Assembly: GCA_015490535.1 (NCBI GenBank)
Contig: WFXP01000132.1
Location: 1-35,410, forward strand
Direction of reading: 5' to 3'
Length of the DNA: 35,410 nt
Source: Gammaproteobacteria bacterium
GTDB lineage: Bacteria > Pseudomonadota > Gammaproteobacteria > Thiohalospirales > Thiohalospiraceae
Shown here piece by piece: positions 17,787 through 26,297 of this stretch (position 1 is its first letter; each line of letters opens with the position of its first letter). The notes under the pieces are model-generated. The model searched no databases. It was given only the letters and a program-made list of their open reading frames with translations, and was not told the DNA's origin. Both the position numbers and the translations under genes were made by a program.

Positions 17787-18052
17787 TCAGCAAGGAGATC
17801 ACCATCGTCAACAAGCTGGGCCTGCACGCCCGCGCCGCGGTGAAGTTCGTCAACCTGGCCTCCCGCTTCCGCTCGGATATCCGGCTGATGGCCAACTACC
17901 GTCGGGTAAACGGCAAGAGCATCATGGGGCTCATGATGCTGGCCGCCTCCCGGGGAACCGGAGTCACTCTGGAGATCGACGGCCCCGACGAGGAAGAGGC
18001 CCTGGCCCAGCTGGAGAGTCTGATCCTGGAGCGGTTCGGGGAGCCCGAGTAA
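17783..18052 (+). CDS. ptsH: HPr-family phosphocarrier protein (NPr/PtsH-like)
   Basis: HPr accepts phosphate from EI on His15 and passes it to EIIA proteins. The 89-aa protein has KLGLHARAAVKFV with His15. The regulatory serine region GKSIMGLMMLAA is intact, so it can also be a substrate of the HprK encoded upstream. It starts at GTG and overlaps the EIIA gene by four bases. No EI gene (ptsI or ptsP) follows within the window; the next gene is convergent. Confidence 0.93.
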   Translation: MISKEITIVNKLGLHARAAVKFVNLASRFRSDIRLMANYRRVNGKSIMGLMMLAASRGTGVTLEIDGPDEEEALAQLESLILERFGEPE

Positions 18053-18105
18053 CGCACAGCAGCGGCTGGCACCTCCGCGCCCCCCTTCTCCCGAGTGGCG
18101 GCCGG

Positions 18106-18606
18106 TCAGCCAGGCCCCCTGTGCGGCTCGCGGAGCTCCACCGCCACATGCTCCAGCAGCCCCCGGCAGGCGTTCTCCACCAGATCCAGCACCCGCTCAA
18201 ACCCCTTTCTGCCCCCGAAATAGGGATCGGGCACCTCGCGCAGGGTCACATCGCTGGCAAAATCCAGCAGTAGCCGCGGCTTGTGCCGGTGGTCCGGCGG
18301 ACACAGCTCCCGCAACAGGCGCAGGTTCTCCTCATCCATCGCCAGCAGATAGTCGAACCGTTCGCAATCCTCCACAGTCACCCGCCGCGCACGCAGATCG
18401 GAGAGATCGTACCCCCGCGCATGGGCGCTCTGCATGGCCCGCTGGTCCGGCACCTTACCAACATGGTAGGAGTGGGTCCCGGCGGAGTCCACCTCGATGC
18501 GGGACTCCAGCCCCGCCTCCTCCACCAGCCGGCGGAACACACCCTGGGCGGTGGGAGAGCGGCAGATATTCCCCATGCAGACGAACAGGACCCGGACCAC
18601 GCTCAC
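18106..18606 (-). CDS. Low-molecular-weight protein-tyrosine phosphatase
   Basis: The 166-aa cytoplasmic enzyme has the P-loop VCMGNICRSPTAQG with nucleophile Cys10 and Arg16, and the general-acid Asp in DPYFGGRKGFERVLDLVE. Such enzymes remove phosphate from tyrosine kinases of polysaccharide export or from other proteins; no kinase gene is near, so the substrate is unknown. The start is GTG, overlapping the stop of the upstream molybdenum hydroxylase gene, which suggests one transcript although a functional link is not obvious. Confidence 0.93.
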   Translation of the reverse strand: MSVVRVLFVCMGNICRSPTAQGVFRRLVEEAGLESRIEVDSAGTHSYHVGKVPDQRAMQSAHARGYDLSDLRARRVTVEDCERFDYLLAMDEENLRLLRELCPPDHRHKPRLLLDFASDVTLREVPDPYFGGRKGFERVLDLVENACRGLLEHVAVELREPHRGPG

Positions 18607-20717
18607 TGGAACAGCTCCTCCGGTTTCACGGGCAGCTCGCGGATCCGCTTGCCGGTGGCGGCGTAGAGTGCATTCACCACCGCCGGCGCGACGGGCGGCA
18701 CGCCTGGCTCGCCCACCCCGCCTGGCGGCGCGCTGCTGGGAACGATGTACACATCGATGGGAGGAACTTCGCCCATGCGCAGCAGGGGAAAATCATGCAG
18801 ATTGCTCTGCTCCACCCTCCCGTTGCGGATGGTGATGGCGCCGGCCAGGGTAGCGGTGAGGCCGAAGATGATCCCTCCCTCCATCTGCGCCTTCACGGTA
18901 TCCGGATTGACCACCCGCCCGCAATCTACGACACACACGATGCGATGGAGGCGGATCCCCCTCTCGCGATCCGCGGAGAGCTCCACTACCTGGGCCACCA
19001 GGCTGCCAAAGCTGGGATGCGCCGCCAGACCCAGATGGTGCCCCTCGGGCAGCCTGCCGCCCCACCCGGCCCTCTCGGCCGCCTGCTCGATCACGGCGCG
19101 GAACCGGGGCTCATCCTCGAGCAGGGCCAGCCGGTAGTCGAGGGGATCCCGCCCCGCCGCAGCAGCCAGCTCATCCACGAATCCCTCGATCACGAAGGCG
19201 TTGTAGGAGTGGCCCACCGAGCGCCACGGACCGGTGGGAACACCGCTCTCCAGCTTCAGCGTATCTCCCCCCCTGGCCGGGATGGAGTAGTAGGGGGATC
19301 TGAACCCGCCGGCGCCCACCGCCAGCTGGTGCCACGCCAGCGGCATCCCCTGCCGGTCCAGCCCGGCGCGCATGCGGTGCAGGCTGGCAGGTCGGTAGTA
19401 ACCGTACCGAATCTCCTCCTCGCGCGGCCAGAGCAGCCTGACCGGCGCCTGCGCCAGCTTTGCTATCTTCACGGCCTCCACCACGTAGTCCACCGCCAGG
19501 CGCCGCCCGAACCCTCCCCCCAGCCGCATGGTGTGGATCCGCACCGTGTCGAAGGGGCGGCCCAGAAGCTTGCCCTTCAACCTCTGCAACAGATAGCCGG
19601 GGCGGGAGAGGGAGAGACGCGCCGCCACCTCCTGGGCATCGCTGGGGGACTGGGTGGGCACCCACACCTCGCAGATCCCGTCATGGATATGAACCGTGCA
19701 ACATATGGACTCCGGCACGGCATGGGCCTGGAAGGGTATGTGATAGTCCGCCTCCAGGCGGCGCGGCGCACTCTCCAGAGCGCGGGCCAGCTCCTGATCG
19801 ATGGAGTCGAAGCGGTCCGCATGGCTCTGGAACAGCCTCCTGATCCCGGCCGAATCGAGCCCTGCGGCGGCCCCGTAGTCCCACTCTATGCGCAGCGCCC
19901 TGGCACCCTGCTGCGCCGCCCAGAAATGCTCGGCGAGCACCACAACCCCCTCCTCGATCTCCAGCACACGGCGCACCCCCGCCACCCGCAGCGCCGCCTC
20001 GCTGGCGACGCTGCGCACCCCGCCGCCGAACACCGGACAGTGCACCACTACGGCGGTCAGCATGCCGGGCAACTTGAGATCGCTGGCGTAACGGAGCCGA
20101 CCGGTGACCACCGGTACCGCCTCCACCTCTCCAGTGGCACGGCCGATGATCCGGAAGCTGGCCGGATCCTTGAGAGAAACCTGGGAGGGAGGATCCAGCT
20201 GTGCTGCGGCGCTGGCCAGCTCACCATAAGTGGCCCGTTTGCCGCTCGCGGGGTGCTCCACCACCCCCAGGCGGGCGCGGCACTCTCCTGGCGGCACCTG
20301 CCAGCGGCGCGCCGCGGCCTCGACCAGCATCTGACGCGCCGTGGCCCCGGCGCGGCGCATGGGCTCCCACCCCTCGCGGATGGAGGTGCTGCCTCCGGTG
20401 GACTGCCAGCCGTACAGTCTGTTGTCCACCGAGGCCTGTTCCACCTCCACCTGCTCCATGCCGACCTCCAGCTCCTCCGCCACCAGCATTGCCAGCGACG
20501 TGTGCACCCCCTGCCCCATCTCGGCCTCGGCTACGGTGATGATGATGCGACCTCCGGGAGTAATCCGCAGCCAGCCGTTGGGACGAAACCCGCTTCTCCC
20601 GTTCGCGGAGGAAACCGCTCCGCAGGAGCCCAGCGCAAACGCGAGCAGCAGCCCGCTGCCTGCCGCCACGGTGGTGACCATGAAGCTGCGCCGGCCGGGG
20701 TTTTGCAGGGCGCTCAT
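18603..20717 (-). CDS. Molybdenum hydroxylase large subunit, isoquinoline 1-oxidoreductase beta type
   Basis: This 704-aa protein belongs to the xanthine dehydrogenase family that binds a molybdopterin cytosine dinucleotide cofactor and hydroxylates aldehydes or N-heterocycles. It starts with a Tat-type leader ([20 protein letters not shown]) ending LGSC, so it may be an exported lipoprotein. Family motifs include [61 protein letters not shown] and [17 protein letters not shown] with VEQSNLHDF. The ATG at 20717 overlaps the iron-sulfur subunit by four bases. No cytochrome subunit or XdhC-type maturation gene is adjacent. The substrate is not predictable. Confidence 0.93.
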   Translation of the reverse strand: MSALQNPGRRSFMVTTVAAGSGLLLAFALGSCGAVSSANGRSGFRPNGWLRITPGGRIIITVAEAEMGQGVHTSLAMLVAEELEVGMEQVEVEQASVDNRLYGWQSTGGSTSIREGWEPMRRAGATARQMLVEAAARRWQVPPGECRARLGVVEHPASGKRATYGELASAAAQLDPPSQVSLKDPASFRIIGRATGEVEAVPVVTGRLRYASDLKLPGMLTAVVVHCPVFGGGVRSVASEAALRVAGVRRVLEIEEGVVVLAEHFWAAQQGARALRIEWDYGAAAGLDSAGIRRLFQSHADRFDSIDQELARALESAPRRLEADYHIPFQAHAVPESICCTVHIHDGICEVWVPTQSPSDAQEVAARLSLSRPGYLLQRLKGKLLGRPFDTVRIHTMRLGGGFGRRLAVDYVVEAVKIAKLAQAPVRLLWPREEEIRYGYYRPASLHRMRAGLDRQGMPLAWHQLAVGAGGFRSPYYSIPARGGDTLKLESGVPTGPWRSVGHSYNAFVIEGFVDELAAAAGRDPLDYRLALLEDEPRFRAVIEQAAERAGWGGRLPEGHHLGLAAHPSFGSLVAQVVELSADRERGIRLHRIVCVVDCGRVVNPDTVKAQMEGGIIFGLTATLAGAITIRNGRVEQSNLHDFPLLRMGEVPPIDVYIVPSSAPPGGVGEPGVPPVAPAVVNALYAATGKRIRELPVKPEELFQ

Positions 20718-21187
20718 GCCCCCACCTTGCCGGCGGCACGATGAATGGCGCGCCGGATGCGTGGATAGCTGCCGCAGCGGCACAGGGTTCCCCCCATCAC
20801 CTCGTCTATGGCGGCATCATCCGGCGTCGGATTCCTGCGCAACAGGGCGATGGCCGCCATGATCTGCCCCGGCTGGCAGTATCCACACTGGGAGACCCGC
20901 TCCTCCAGCCAGGCCTGCTGCACCGGATGGGAACCGTCCGGCGATATCCCCTCGATGGTGGTCACCTCCCTGCCGCTGGCGGCCGCCACCGGGACAGAGC
21001 AGGAGGGGGTCAGCTCGCCATCCAGATGGACGTTGCACATACCGCATACCCCTATCCCGCAGCTGTATTTGGTTCCGGTCAGATCCAGCAGATCGCGCAG
21101 CACCCACAGCAGGGGCATATCCGGCTCCGCCTCCACCTCGCGCCGTTCGCCGTTGACCGTCAACACAAAGCGCGCCATCTTGCTCAT
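20714..21187 (-). CDS. (2Fe-2S) subunit of the molybdenum hydroxylase, IorA type
   Basis: This 157-aa subunit passes electrons from the molybdenum centre through two [2Fe-2S] clusters. The plant-ferredoxin-type cluster site is [17 protein letters not shown] with a later Cys in TPSCSV; the second cluster site is [10 protein letters not shown] with [16 protein letters not shown]. The ATG at 21187 has GGAG eight bases upstream; MARFVL three codons later is an alternative. There is no signal peptide, so it would be carried out with its Tat-bearing partner. The gene starts about 70 bp from the composite repeat at 21258. Confidence 0.93.
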   Translation of the reverse strand: MSKMARFVLTVNGERREVEAEPDMPLLWVLRDLLDLTGTKYSCGIGVCGMCNVHLDGELTPSCSVPVAAASGREVTTIEGISPDGSHPVQQAWLEERVSQCGYCQPGQIMAAIALLRRNPTPDDAAIDEVMGGTLCRCGSYPRIRRAIHRAAGKVGA

Positions 21188-21257
21188 CTCAAGACTCCGC
21201 CTTCTGCGGTTGCCGATTATCCCGGATTTTTCCCGCCGCTGCCAGCGTATCCTCCGC

Positions 21258-21610
21258 CAGCACTCCGTCAAGGTGATAAATCAGGAAAGTCTTCCTCGAA
21301 TCGTGTGGGTAAAATGGTAAATCACCGCGTAGCGGCTCCGTCCTTGACAGGCGGAATGCACGCCACATACTCGGTAACCAGAAGGGGATTGGGGCTGTCT
21401 GGCTGGGGACAAGCGGATGTCCACCGCCTGCGCAAATTGCAACTGGTCCGGCTATCCCAAAGTGCCCCCAATCCCCTTCTGCCGACCATCCTCCGGCGTG
21501 CATTCCGCCTGTCAAGGATGATTTACCATTTTACCCACACGATTCGAGGAAGACCCAATCAGGATTCAGCATCCCTCCAATCCTGATTTATTGCCTTGAA
21601 AGAGCACTAG
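21258..21610. mobile_element. Composite element: outer CTAG-type repeat with a nested MITE
   Basis: The left end (CAGCACTCCGTCAAGG, 21258 on) is a decayed form and the right end (CTTGAAAGAGCACTAG, to 21610) a good form of the outer terminal repeat. Inside it, AATCAGGA occurs at 21279-21286 and again at 21557-21564, exactly flanking the GGGTCTTCC-type MITE. Without the insert the outer element would be about 75 bp. The right terminal repeat supplies the last codons and stop of phoR. Confidence 0.8.
21287..21556. mobile_element. MITE of the GGGTCTTCC family, copy 2 (nested)
   Basis: This 270-bp element has long inverted arms, the right end GGAAGACCC and a left end changed to AAGTCTTCC. It is flanked by a perfect 8-bp duplication, AATCAGGA. 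Its left arm carries 16 extra bases (CCGCGTAGCGGCTCCG) between the GTAAATCA and TCCTTGACAGG parts, which accounts exactly for its length difference from copy 1. Small frames inside it on both strands look spurious. Confidence 0.85.
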
Positions 21611-22855
21611 CACCTCACCGGGAAAATAGCAGCTGAACAGACTCCCCTTCCCGACCTCACTCTCGATCTCCAGCCGCCCTCCGTAGCGGCTCATCACATG
21701 CTTGACGATGGCCAGCCCCAGCCCGGTCCCACCCTTGGCGCGGGAACGGCCCACGTCGATGCGGTAGAAGCGCTCCGTGAGACGCGGGATGTGATGGGCG
21801 GCGATCCCCGGACCGTCGTCCCGCACCTCGAAGCGCGCCCCCTGCCCGGCACGGTACCAGCGGATGGCGATCTTCCCCCCGGCCGGGGTGTACTGCACCG
21901 CGTTGAAGATCAGGTTGGAGAACAGGCTGCGCAGTTCGTCGCGGCGCCCCTTCACGAACAGGCTTGCGTCCGCCTCCAGGGTGAGGGAGTGTCCCCCGCC
22001 ACTCAGGGTAAACGCCTCCTCCCTGATGGCTGTCAGCAGCTCCATCACGTCCACCGGCTCTTCACCACCGCTCTGCCGGCCGTTTTCCATGCGCGCCAGA
22101 AACAGCAGATCGTCCACGATCTGCTGCATGCGCCGGGTCTGCTGCTCCATGAGGATTACGGAGCGGCGCCACTGCGCGGGGAGCTCATCGGCGCTGTCCG
22201 ACACGGCCTCGAGATAACCGGCGATCACCGTCAACGGCGTGCGCAGCTCGTGGGAGACGTCGGCCACGAAGTCGCGGCGCAGCTGCTCCAGGCGGTAGAG
22301 GCGGGTCACGTCGCGGGCGGTGAGCAGGCGGCGGTTCCTGCCGTAGGAGACCAGATGCACCGACAGCATCCTGTCCGCATCTGCGGGGGAAGGGATCTCT
22401 ATGGGCTCGTCGCCACCGCCCCGGGCCAGGTACTCCCTGAAGTCCGGGTGCCGCAGCAGGTTGCCGATGTTCTGTCCCACGTCACCGGAAGGCTGCAGCC
22501 CGAGCAGCCGCTGCGCCGGCCGGTTGTACCACTCTATGATGTCATGCTCGCCCAGCATGACGGTGGCGTCGGGCAGCGCCGCGGCCAGCTTGTAGAACCG
22601 CTTCAGCAGCCGGTTGAGACGCTTGCGGCGCCGCAGGCTGCCGGCGCGCAGCCGGTGGATGCCGTCGAACACGCTGCCCCAGATCCCGCTGGACACCGGC
22701 AGACTGCCGAGCTCCGCCTGCCGCAGCCAGCGCCGCAGGCGCAGCAGGTTGTAGAGGTGCCAGGCCAGATAGCCAAGCACCGCCAGCAGCAGGAACAGCA
22801 GCGGCCGCCCGGTCAACCACCCCAGCAGCAGGGCCAGCAGGGTGGCTGCGATCAC
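21566..22855 (-). CDS. phoR: Phosphate regulon sensor histidine kinase PhoR
   Basis: PhoR senses phosphate sufficiency through the Pst/PhoU complex and phosphorylates PhoB. The 429-aa protein has N-terminal membrane segments (LLALLLGWLTG, LLFLLLAVLGYLAW), a PAS domain (about 90-190), an H-box FVADVSHELRTPLTVIAGYL, and an HATPase domain with NLIFNAVQYTPAGG, VRDDGPGIAAHH and KGGTGLGLAIVKHVMSRYGG. The start is GTG at 22855. The last 14 residues (LVLFQGNKSGLEGC) are encoded by the outer repeat terminus, so the native tail has been replaced. It lies 37 bp after phoB; no pst or phoU genes are visible. Confidence 0.95.
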   Translation of the reverse strand: MIAATLLALLLGWLTGRPLLFLLLAVLGYLAWHLYNLLRLRRWLRQAELGSLPVSSGIWGSVFDGIHRLRAGSLRRRKRLNRLLKRFYKLAAALPDATVMLGEHDIIEWYNRPAQRLLGLQPSGDVGQNIGNLLRHPDFREYLARGGGDEPIEIPSPADADRMLSVHLVSYGRNRRLLTARDVTRLYRLEQLRRDFVADVSHELRTPLTVIAGYLEAVSDSADELPAQWRRSVILMEQQTRRMQQIVDDLLFLARMENGRQSGGEEPVDVMELLTAIREEAFTLSGGGHSLTLEADASLFVKGRRDELRSLFSNLIFNAVQYTPAGGKIAIRWYRAGQGARFEVRDDGPGIAAHHIPRLTERFYRIDVGRSRAKGGTGLGLAIVKHVMSRYGGRLEIESEVGKGSLFSCYFPGEVLVLFQGNKSGLEGC

Positions 22856-22892
22856 GCGGATATACTCTATCCTGGCAATGGCGACGCTCCTC

Positions 22893-23579
22893 TCAACCTT
22901 TTTCGGAGAACCGGTATCCCGCCCCCCTCACGGTCTGGATGAGTCCGTCGCAGCGGTGCGGTTCCAGCGCCTTGCGCAGGCGGCGGATGTGAACATCCAC
23001 GGTGCGCTCCTCGATATATGTGGTGCCTCCCCACACCTGATCGATCAGCTGGTCACGGCTGTAGACCCGCTCCGGGTGGCTCATGAAAAAGCGCAGCAGG
23101 CGATACTCCGTGGGTCCGATCTCGAGCGGCGCGCCGTGGCAGGTGACCCGGTGGCTGGCCTGCTCGAGCCGTAATCCGCCCGCCTCCAGCACATCGTCCT
23201 CCACCGGCGCGACGCGGCGCAGCACGGCCCGGATACGCGCCACCAGTTCGCGGGGTGAGAAGGGCTTGGTCACGTAGTCGTCGGCCCCCACCTCGAGGCC
23301 GCGGATCTTGTCCTCCTCTTCACCCCTGGCGGTCAGCATGATGATGGGCAGATCGCTGGTGGCCGTCTCGCGCCGGAGACGCCGCGCCAGATCCACGCCG
23401 CTCACGTCCGGCAACATCCAGTCCAGCAGCAGCAGATCCGGCCTCTGCTCGAAGATCCGCCTCCTCGCCCCGGCCGCGTCGGCCGCCTCATCCACCTGGA
23501 AGCCCGCGCGGGTGAGGGCGAATCCTATCATCTCCCGGATCGCCGCCTCATCCTCCACCACCAATATCCTGCTGGTCAC
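22893..23579 (-). CDS. phoB: Phosphate regulon response regulator PhoB
   Basis: PhoB activates phosphate-starvation genes when phosphorylated by PhoR. The 228-aa protein has a receiver domain with acidic pocket VVEDE and phospho-Asp53 in [11 protein letters not shown], Thr in MLTARGEE and Lys in [11 protein letters not shown] winged-helix DNA-binding domain (about 130-226) includes [33 protein letters not shown] and [13 protein letters not shown] see no clear Pho box in the short leader before the repeat at 23656. Confidence 0.96.
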   Translation of the reverse strand: MTSRILVVEDEAAIREMIGFALTRAGFQVDEAADAAGARRRIFEQRPDLLLLDWMLPDVSGVDLARRLRRETATSDLPIIMLTARGEEEDKIRGLEVGADDYVTKPFSPRELVARIRAVLRRVAPVEDDVLEAGGLRLEQASHRVTCHGAPLEIGPTEYRLLRFFMSHPERVYSRDQLIDQVWGGTTYIEERTVDVHIRRLRKALEPHRCDGLIQTVRGAGYRFSEKG

Positions 23580-23655
23580 ACCGGCCTCCCTCCGCTCATT
23601 GGCCCTTCGCCCGAAGTGTGGACCGGTTCGGGTTACAGCGCAACATCAACCTCCA

Positions 23656-23925
23656 CTAGTACTCTTTCAAGGTAATAAATTAGGATTCAGTTGGTCTGTC
23701 AACGTTCAGGGCAAGGCGCTCCTCGCAGCGAATGGCCGTCGCCCTTCGCAAGAGGAGCAACGCCGCCATGGACGTTGACAGACCAACCCTTCGGGCGTCC
23801 CTGTGGTGTCCCGCTGCGGCGTTGCAGTGCTTGACAAGGGAACAACCCTTGCCTGCGCACTGCGCCTTGCCGCGAAACACCACAGGGACGCTGAATCATA
23901 ATTTATTACCTTGAAAGAGTACTAG
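23656..23925. mobile_element. Outer CTAG-type element with two internal hairpins
   Basis: This 270-bp element lies between phoB and folK. Its ends are inverted repeats of about 34 bp, beginning CTAGTACTCTTTCAAGGTAA and ending in the complement at 23925. Inside are two large stem-loops. Stem I pairs 23691-23705 with 23772-23786 (15 bp perfect) and continues inward with GCTCCTC/GAGGAGC. Stem II pairs 23796-23809 with 23877-23890 (14 bp perfect) and continues with GCAGTGC/GCACTGC and CAAGGG/CCCTTG. A small CCC-TTC-GGG hairpin lies between them. There is no credible coding frame. The right end encodes the last nine codons of folK. Confidence 0.85.
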
Positions 23926-24387
23926 GCGCTGCCCGGCATGCCTGAACTCCTGCCACAGCTCCCCCAGAGGGCGTCCCTCCAGGGGGTGCAGCCGGGTCGG
24001 GTCGATCTCCGCCAGAGGGCGCAGGATGAAGGCGTAAGCGGTGATCTCCTCCCGCGGGATGCGGATCCCCTCCTCCTCCAGGACCAGATCGTCATACAGC
24101 AGCAGATCCAGATCCAGGGTGCGTGGACCGAAGCGCGTCCCGCCCCTCCTGCGACCGTGGCGCGCCTCGATACCGCGCAGGATGGCCACCACCTCCCGCA
24201 CCGTCCTGCGGCTGTCAAACCCCACCACCAGGTTCAGGAAATTGGCCCCCCGGAAGCCAACCGCGGCGCTGTCGTAGATACGGGAGAGCAGCAGATCCCC
24301 GAACTCCGCCCGCAGGGAGGAGATTCCGCTGCGGATATTGTGGAGACGATCCAGGTTGCTCCCTACCCCGACGTAGATCCGGGCCAT
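23896..24387 (-). CDS. folK: 2-amino-4-hydroxy-6-hydroxymethyldihydropteridine diphosphokinase FolK
   Basis: FolK transfers pyrophosphate from ATP to the pterin in folate synthesis. The 163-aa protein has MARIYVGVGSNL, GFRGANFLNLVVGFD, the ATP and Mg site FGPRTLDLDLLLYDD and IPREEITAYAFILRPLAEIDP. I use the ATG at 24387, with AGGGAG five bases upstream, just after the folB stop. The last nine residues (LVLFQGNKL) are encoded by the terminal repeat of the neighbouring element, so the original C-terminus is lost or extended; the catalytic part is intact. Confidence 0.94.
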   Translation of the reverse strand: MARIYVGVGSNLDRLHNIRSGISSLRAEFGDLLLSRIYDSAAVGFRGANFLNLVVGFDSRRTVREVVAILRGIEARHGRRRGGTRFGPRTLDLDLLLYDDLVLEEEGIRIPREEITAYAFILRPLAEIDPTRLHPLEGRPLGELWQEFRHAGQRLVLFQGNKL

Positions 24388-24388
24388 G

Positions 24389-24745
24389 CTACTCCCTATG
24401 GCCACGCTCTATGACTACCCCCACCTCCCGGCAGTCACGCAACGCACCTCTCTTGTCGATGCGCAGCCGCAGCCAGCGCACGCCAAACTCCTCCCGTACC
24501 AGCTCCGCCACCCGCTCCGCAAGGGTCTCCACCAGCTGAAACTCGCTGGAGCCCACGAACTCGATCAACCGCTTGGCTACCGCCTTGTAGTCCAGGGTCT
24601 CCCCGATGCGATCGGCCGCCGCCGCCCTGCGGATGTCGGCCGCCATCTCCAGATCCAGGCTGACCACCTGCTTGATACGGCGCTCCCAGTCGAAGATGCC
24701 TATTACCGTTTCTATACGCAGATCACGCAGATAGATGATATCCAT
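24389..24745 (-). CDS. folB: Dihydroneopterin aldolase FolB
   Basis: FolB cleaves or epimerises 7,8-dihydroneopterin to give the substrate of FolK. The 118-aa protein starts MDIIYLRDLRIETVIGIFDWERR and continues with VSLDLEMAAD, a conserved core DYKAVAKRLIEFVGSSEFQLVETLAERVA and a closing RLRIDKRGALRDCREVGVVIER. folB and folK are adjacent and co-directional, two successive steps of the pathway. Confidence 0.94.
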   Translation of the reverse strand: MDIIYLRDLRIETVIGIFDWERRIKQVVSLDLEMAADIRRAAAADRIGETLDYKAVAKRLIEFVGSSEFQLVETLAERVAELVREEFGVRWLRLRIDKRGALRDCREVGVVIERGHRE

Positions 24746-24819
24746 GTGGCAAATATCCCATCAATTGGGTACGCTGTCCACATGATATTGCGTAACCATT
24801 TCCGGGACGGGGGACAGGG

Positions 24820-25413
24820 ATGCTGAACGGTGCGCTGATCGTGGCCGCCTACCTGCTCGGCTCCCTCTCCACCGCCGTGGTGGCCAGCAGGGCGCTGGGA
24901 CTGCCCGATCCGCGCACCCGGGGTTCCGGCAATCCGGGCGCCACCAACGTGCTGCGCATCGGCGGCAGGGGAGCAGCCGCCATCACCCTTCTGGGAGACA
25001 TGCTGAAAGGGCTCGTCGCGGTGCTCGCCGGGCGGCTCGCGGGAGTTGGGGACGGGGTGGTCGCCGCCATGGGGATGGCGGCCTTCCTGGGCCACCTCTA
25101 TCCGCTGTTCTTCGGTTTCAGGGGAGGCAAGGGGGTGGCCACCGGCCTTGGGGTGCTGCTGGGAATCTCCTGGCCGGCAGGGTTGGCGGCGCTGCTCACC
25201 TGGCTGGTGGTGGCGGCCATCAGCCGCTACTCCTCCCTCGCGGCCCTGTGCGCCGCGCTCCTGGCACCCGGCTGGGTCGCCCTGTTCAGCCCCTCTACCC
25301 CCTTCCTGGTCATGACCATCCTGCTCTGCGCACTACTGATCTGGCGCCACCGCGGCAATATCCGCAACCTGCTCGACGGCTCCGAAAGCAGGTTCGGAGG
25401 CGGAGGAGCCTGA
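24820..25413 (+). CDS. plsY: Acyl-phosphate:glycerol-3-phosphate acyltransferase PlsY
   Basis: PlsY makes lysophosphatidic acid from acyl phosphate and glycerol 3-phosphate in the inner membrane. The 197-aa protein has about five membrane segments and the three family motifs: GSGNPGATNVLRIGG, FGFRGGKGVATGLGVLLG and the late IWRHRGNIRNLLDGSE. It is divergent from folB, the common gammaproteobacterial arrangement. The 74-bp gap to folB must hold both promoters. Confidence 0.95.
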   Translation: MLNGALIVAAYLLGSLSTAVVASRALGLPDPRTRGSGNPGATNVLRIGGRGAAAITLLGDMLKGLVAVLAGRLAGVGDGVVAAMGMAAFLGHLYPLFFGFRGGKGVATGLGVLLGISWPAGLAALLTWLVVAAISRYSSLAALCAALLAPGWVALFSPSTPFLVMTILLCALLIWRHRGNIRNLLDGSESRFGGGGA

Positions 25414-25463
25414 CCGGGGCAAGCCATGGTAGCCGGTCCGGGGTAGCGGCGAAAGGAGGGACG

Positions 25464-26297
25464 CTATTTTCTTGCGGTCAGCTCCGCGAGCATTCTCTCC
25501 ATCCGCTCCAGTCTCCGCTCGATGGTTTCGGTATGCTCCCGAATCCAGTGCACCTCTCCGGCCTCCCCCTCGCCATGCTCCCGATCGAACTTCTCATGCT
25601 CCTTCTGCATGACATCGATCACCACGCCGATCATCATGTTGAGAAAAACGAAGGCGGTGAGGAATATGAAACTGATATAGAATATCCAGCTGAGAGGATA
25701 CAGCTCCATGGTTTCATACATCACGTCGGTCCAGTCCTCAAAGGTGACCACCCGGAACAGGGTAAGCATGGCGATGGTGATATCGCCCCAGAGCACCGGA
25801 TTTATCTGCTCGAAAAAGAGGCTGCCAAAGGCGGCATAGACATAGAAGATGATAAACATCAACAGCGCCACATAGCCGATTCGGGGCACCGCCTTGACCA
25901 GGGCGCTCATGAGGATGCGCAGCTCGGGGATTATGGAGACCAGACGCAATACCCGGAAGATCCGCAGCAACCGGGCCAGCAACACCATCTGGCTCTCGTC
26001 AACAGGGATCAGGCTGCTCACCACGATCACAAAATCAAATACATTCCAACCACTCCTGAAAAAGTTGCGCAACCTCTCCTCGGCCGCCATCCGGATCAGG
26101 ATCTCCGCCAGAAAAAACAGCGTAACAGCGATATCGAATACGCCCAGCACCTCGAGCCAGAAGGGGCTGATGTCATAGGTGGTGGCGCCGATCAGCATCG
26201 CCGAAAGGATGATGATGACGATGACCGTCGTTTCGAATATCTTGTTACTGCGTATGGTTACGAACCACTCCCGTAACTCCAAAGAGGGCAGACTCAT
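25464..26297 (-). CDS. Single-domain voltage-gated cation channel (NaChBac/Cav-like)
   Basis: The 277-aa membrane protein has six segments of one voltage-gated channel domain and should act as a tetramer. S4 carries regularly spaced Arg (LLARLLRIFRVLRLVSI, near residue 112). The pore loop ends in the filter TFEDWTDVMY near residue 192. The last helix is followed by a Glu/Arg-rich coiled coil (TIERRLERMERMLAEL), as in NaChBac. Bacterial sodium channels have TLESWS-type filters; the extra acidic residues here suggest Ca2+ or mixed permeation, which is inference. It converges with plsY. Confidence 0.9.
   Translation of the reverse strand: MSLPSLELREWFVTIRSNKIFETTVIVIIILSAMLIGATTYDISPFWLEVLGVFDIAVTLFFLAEILIRMAAEERLRNFFRSGWNVFDFVIVVSSLIPVDESQMVLLARLLRIFRVLRLVSIIPELRILMSALVKAVPRIGYVALLMFIIFYVYAAFGSLFFEQINPVLWGDITIAMLTLFRVVTFEDWTDVMYETMELYPLSWIFYISFIFLTAFVFLNMMIGVVIDVMQKEHEKFDREHGEGEAGEVHWIREHTETIERRLERMERMLAELTARK

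Noticed and set aside
18795-20744. A 649-codon open frame on the plus strand
   Set aside because: It lies opposite the well-supported molybdenum hydroxylase gene, is rich in His, Gln and Pro, and matches no fold; it is a high-GC shadow frame.
21189-21515. Small frames inside the MITE copies (also 35015-35410)
   Set aside because: They arise from the inverted arms, recur only because the element is repeated, and have no start signals or domain patterns.
23580-23655. Pho box upstream of phoB
   Set aside because: Only one weak CTGTAAC-like repeat is seen on the minus strand; the second repeat does not match the CTGTCAT consensus.
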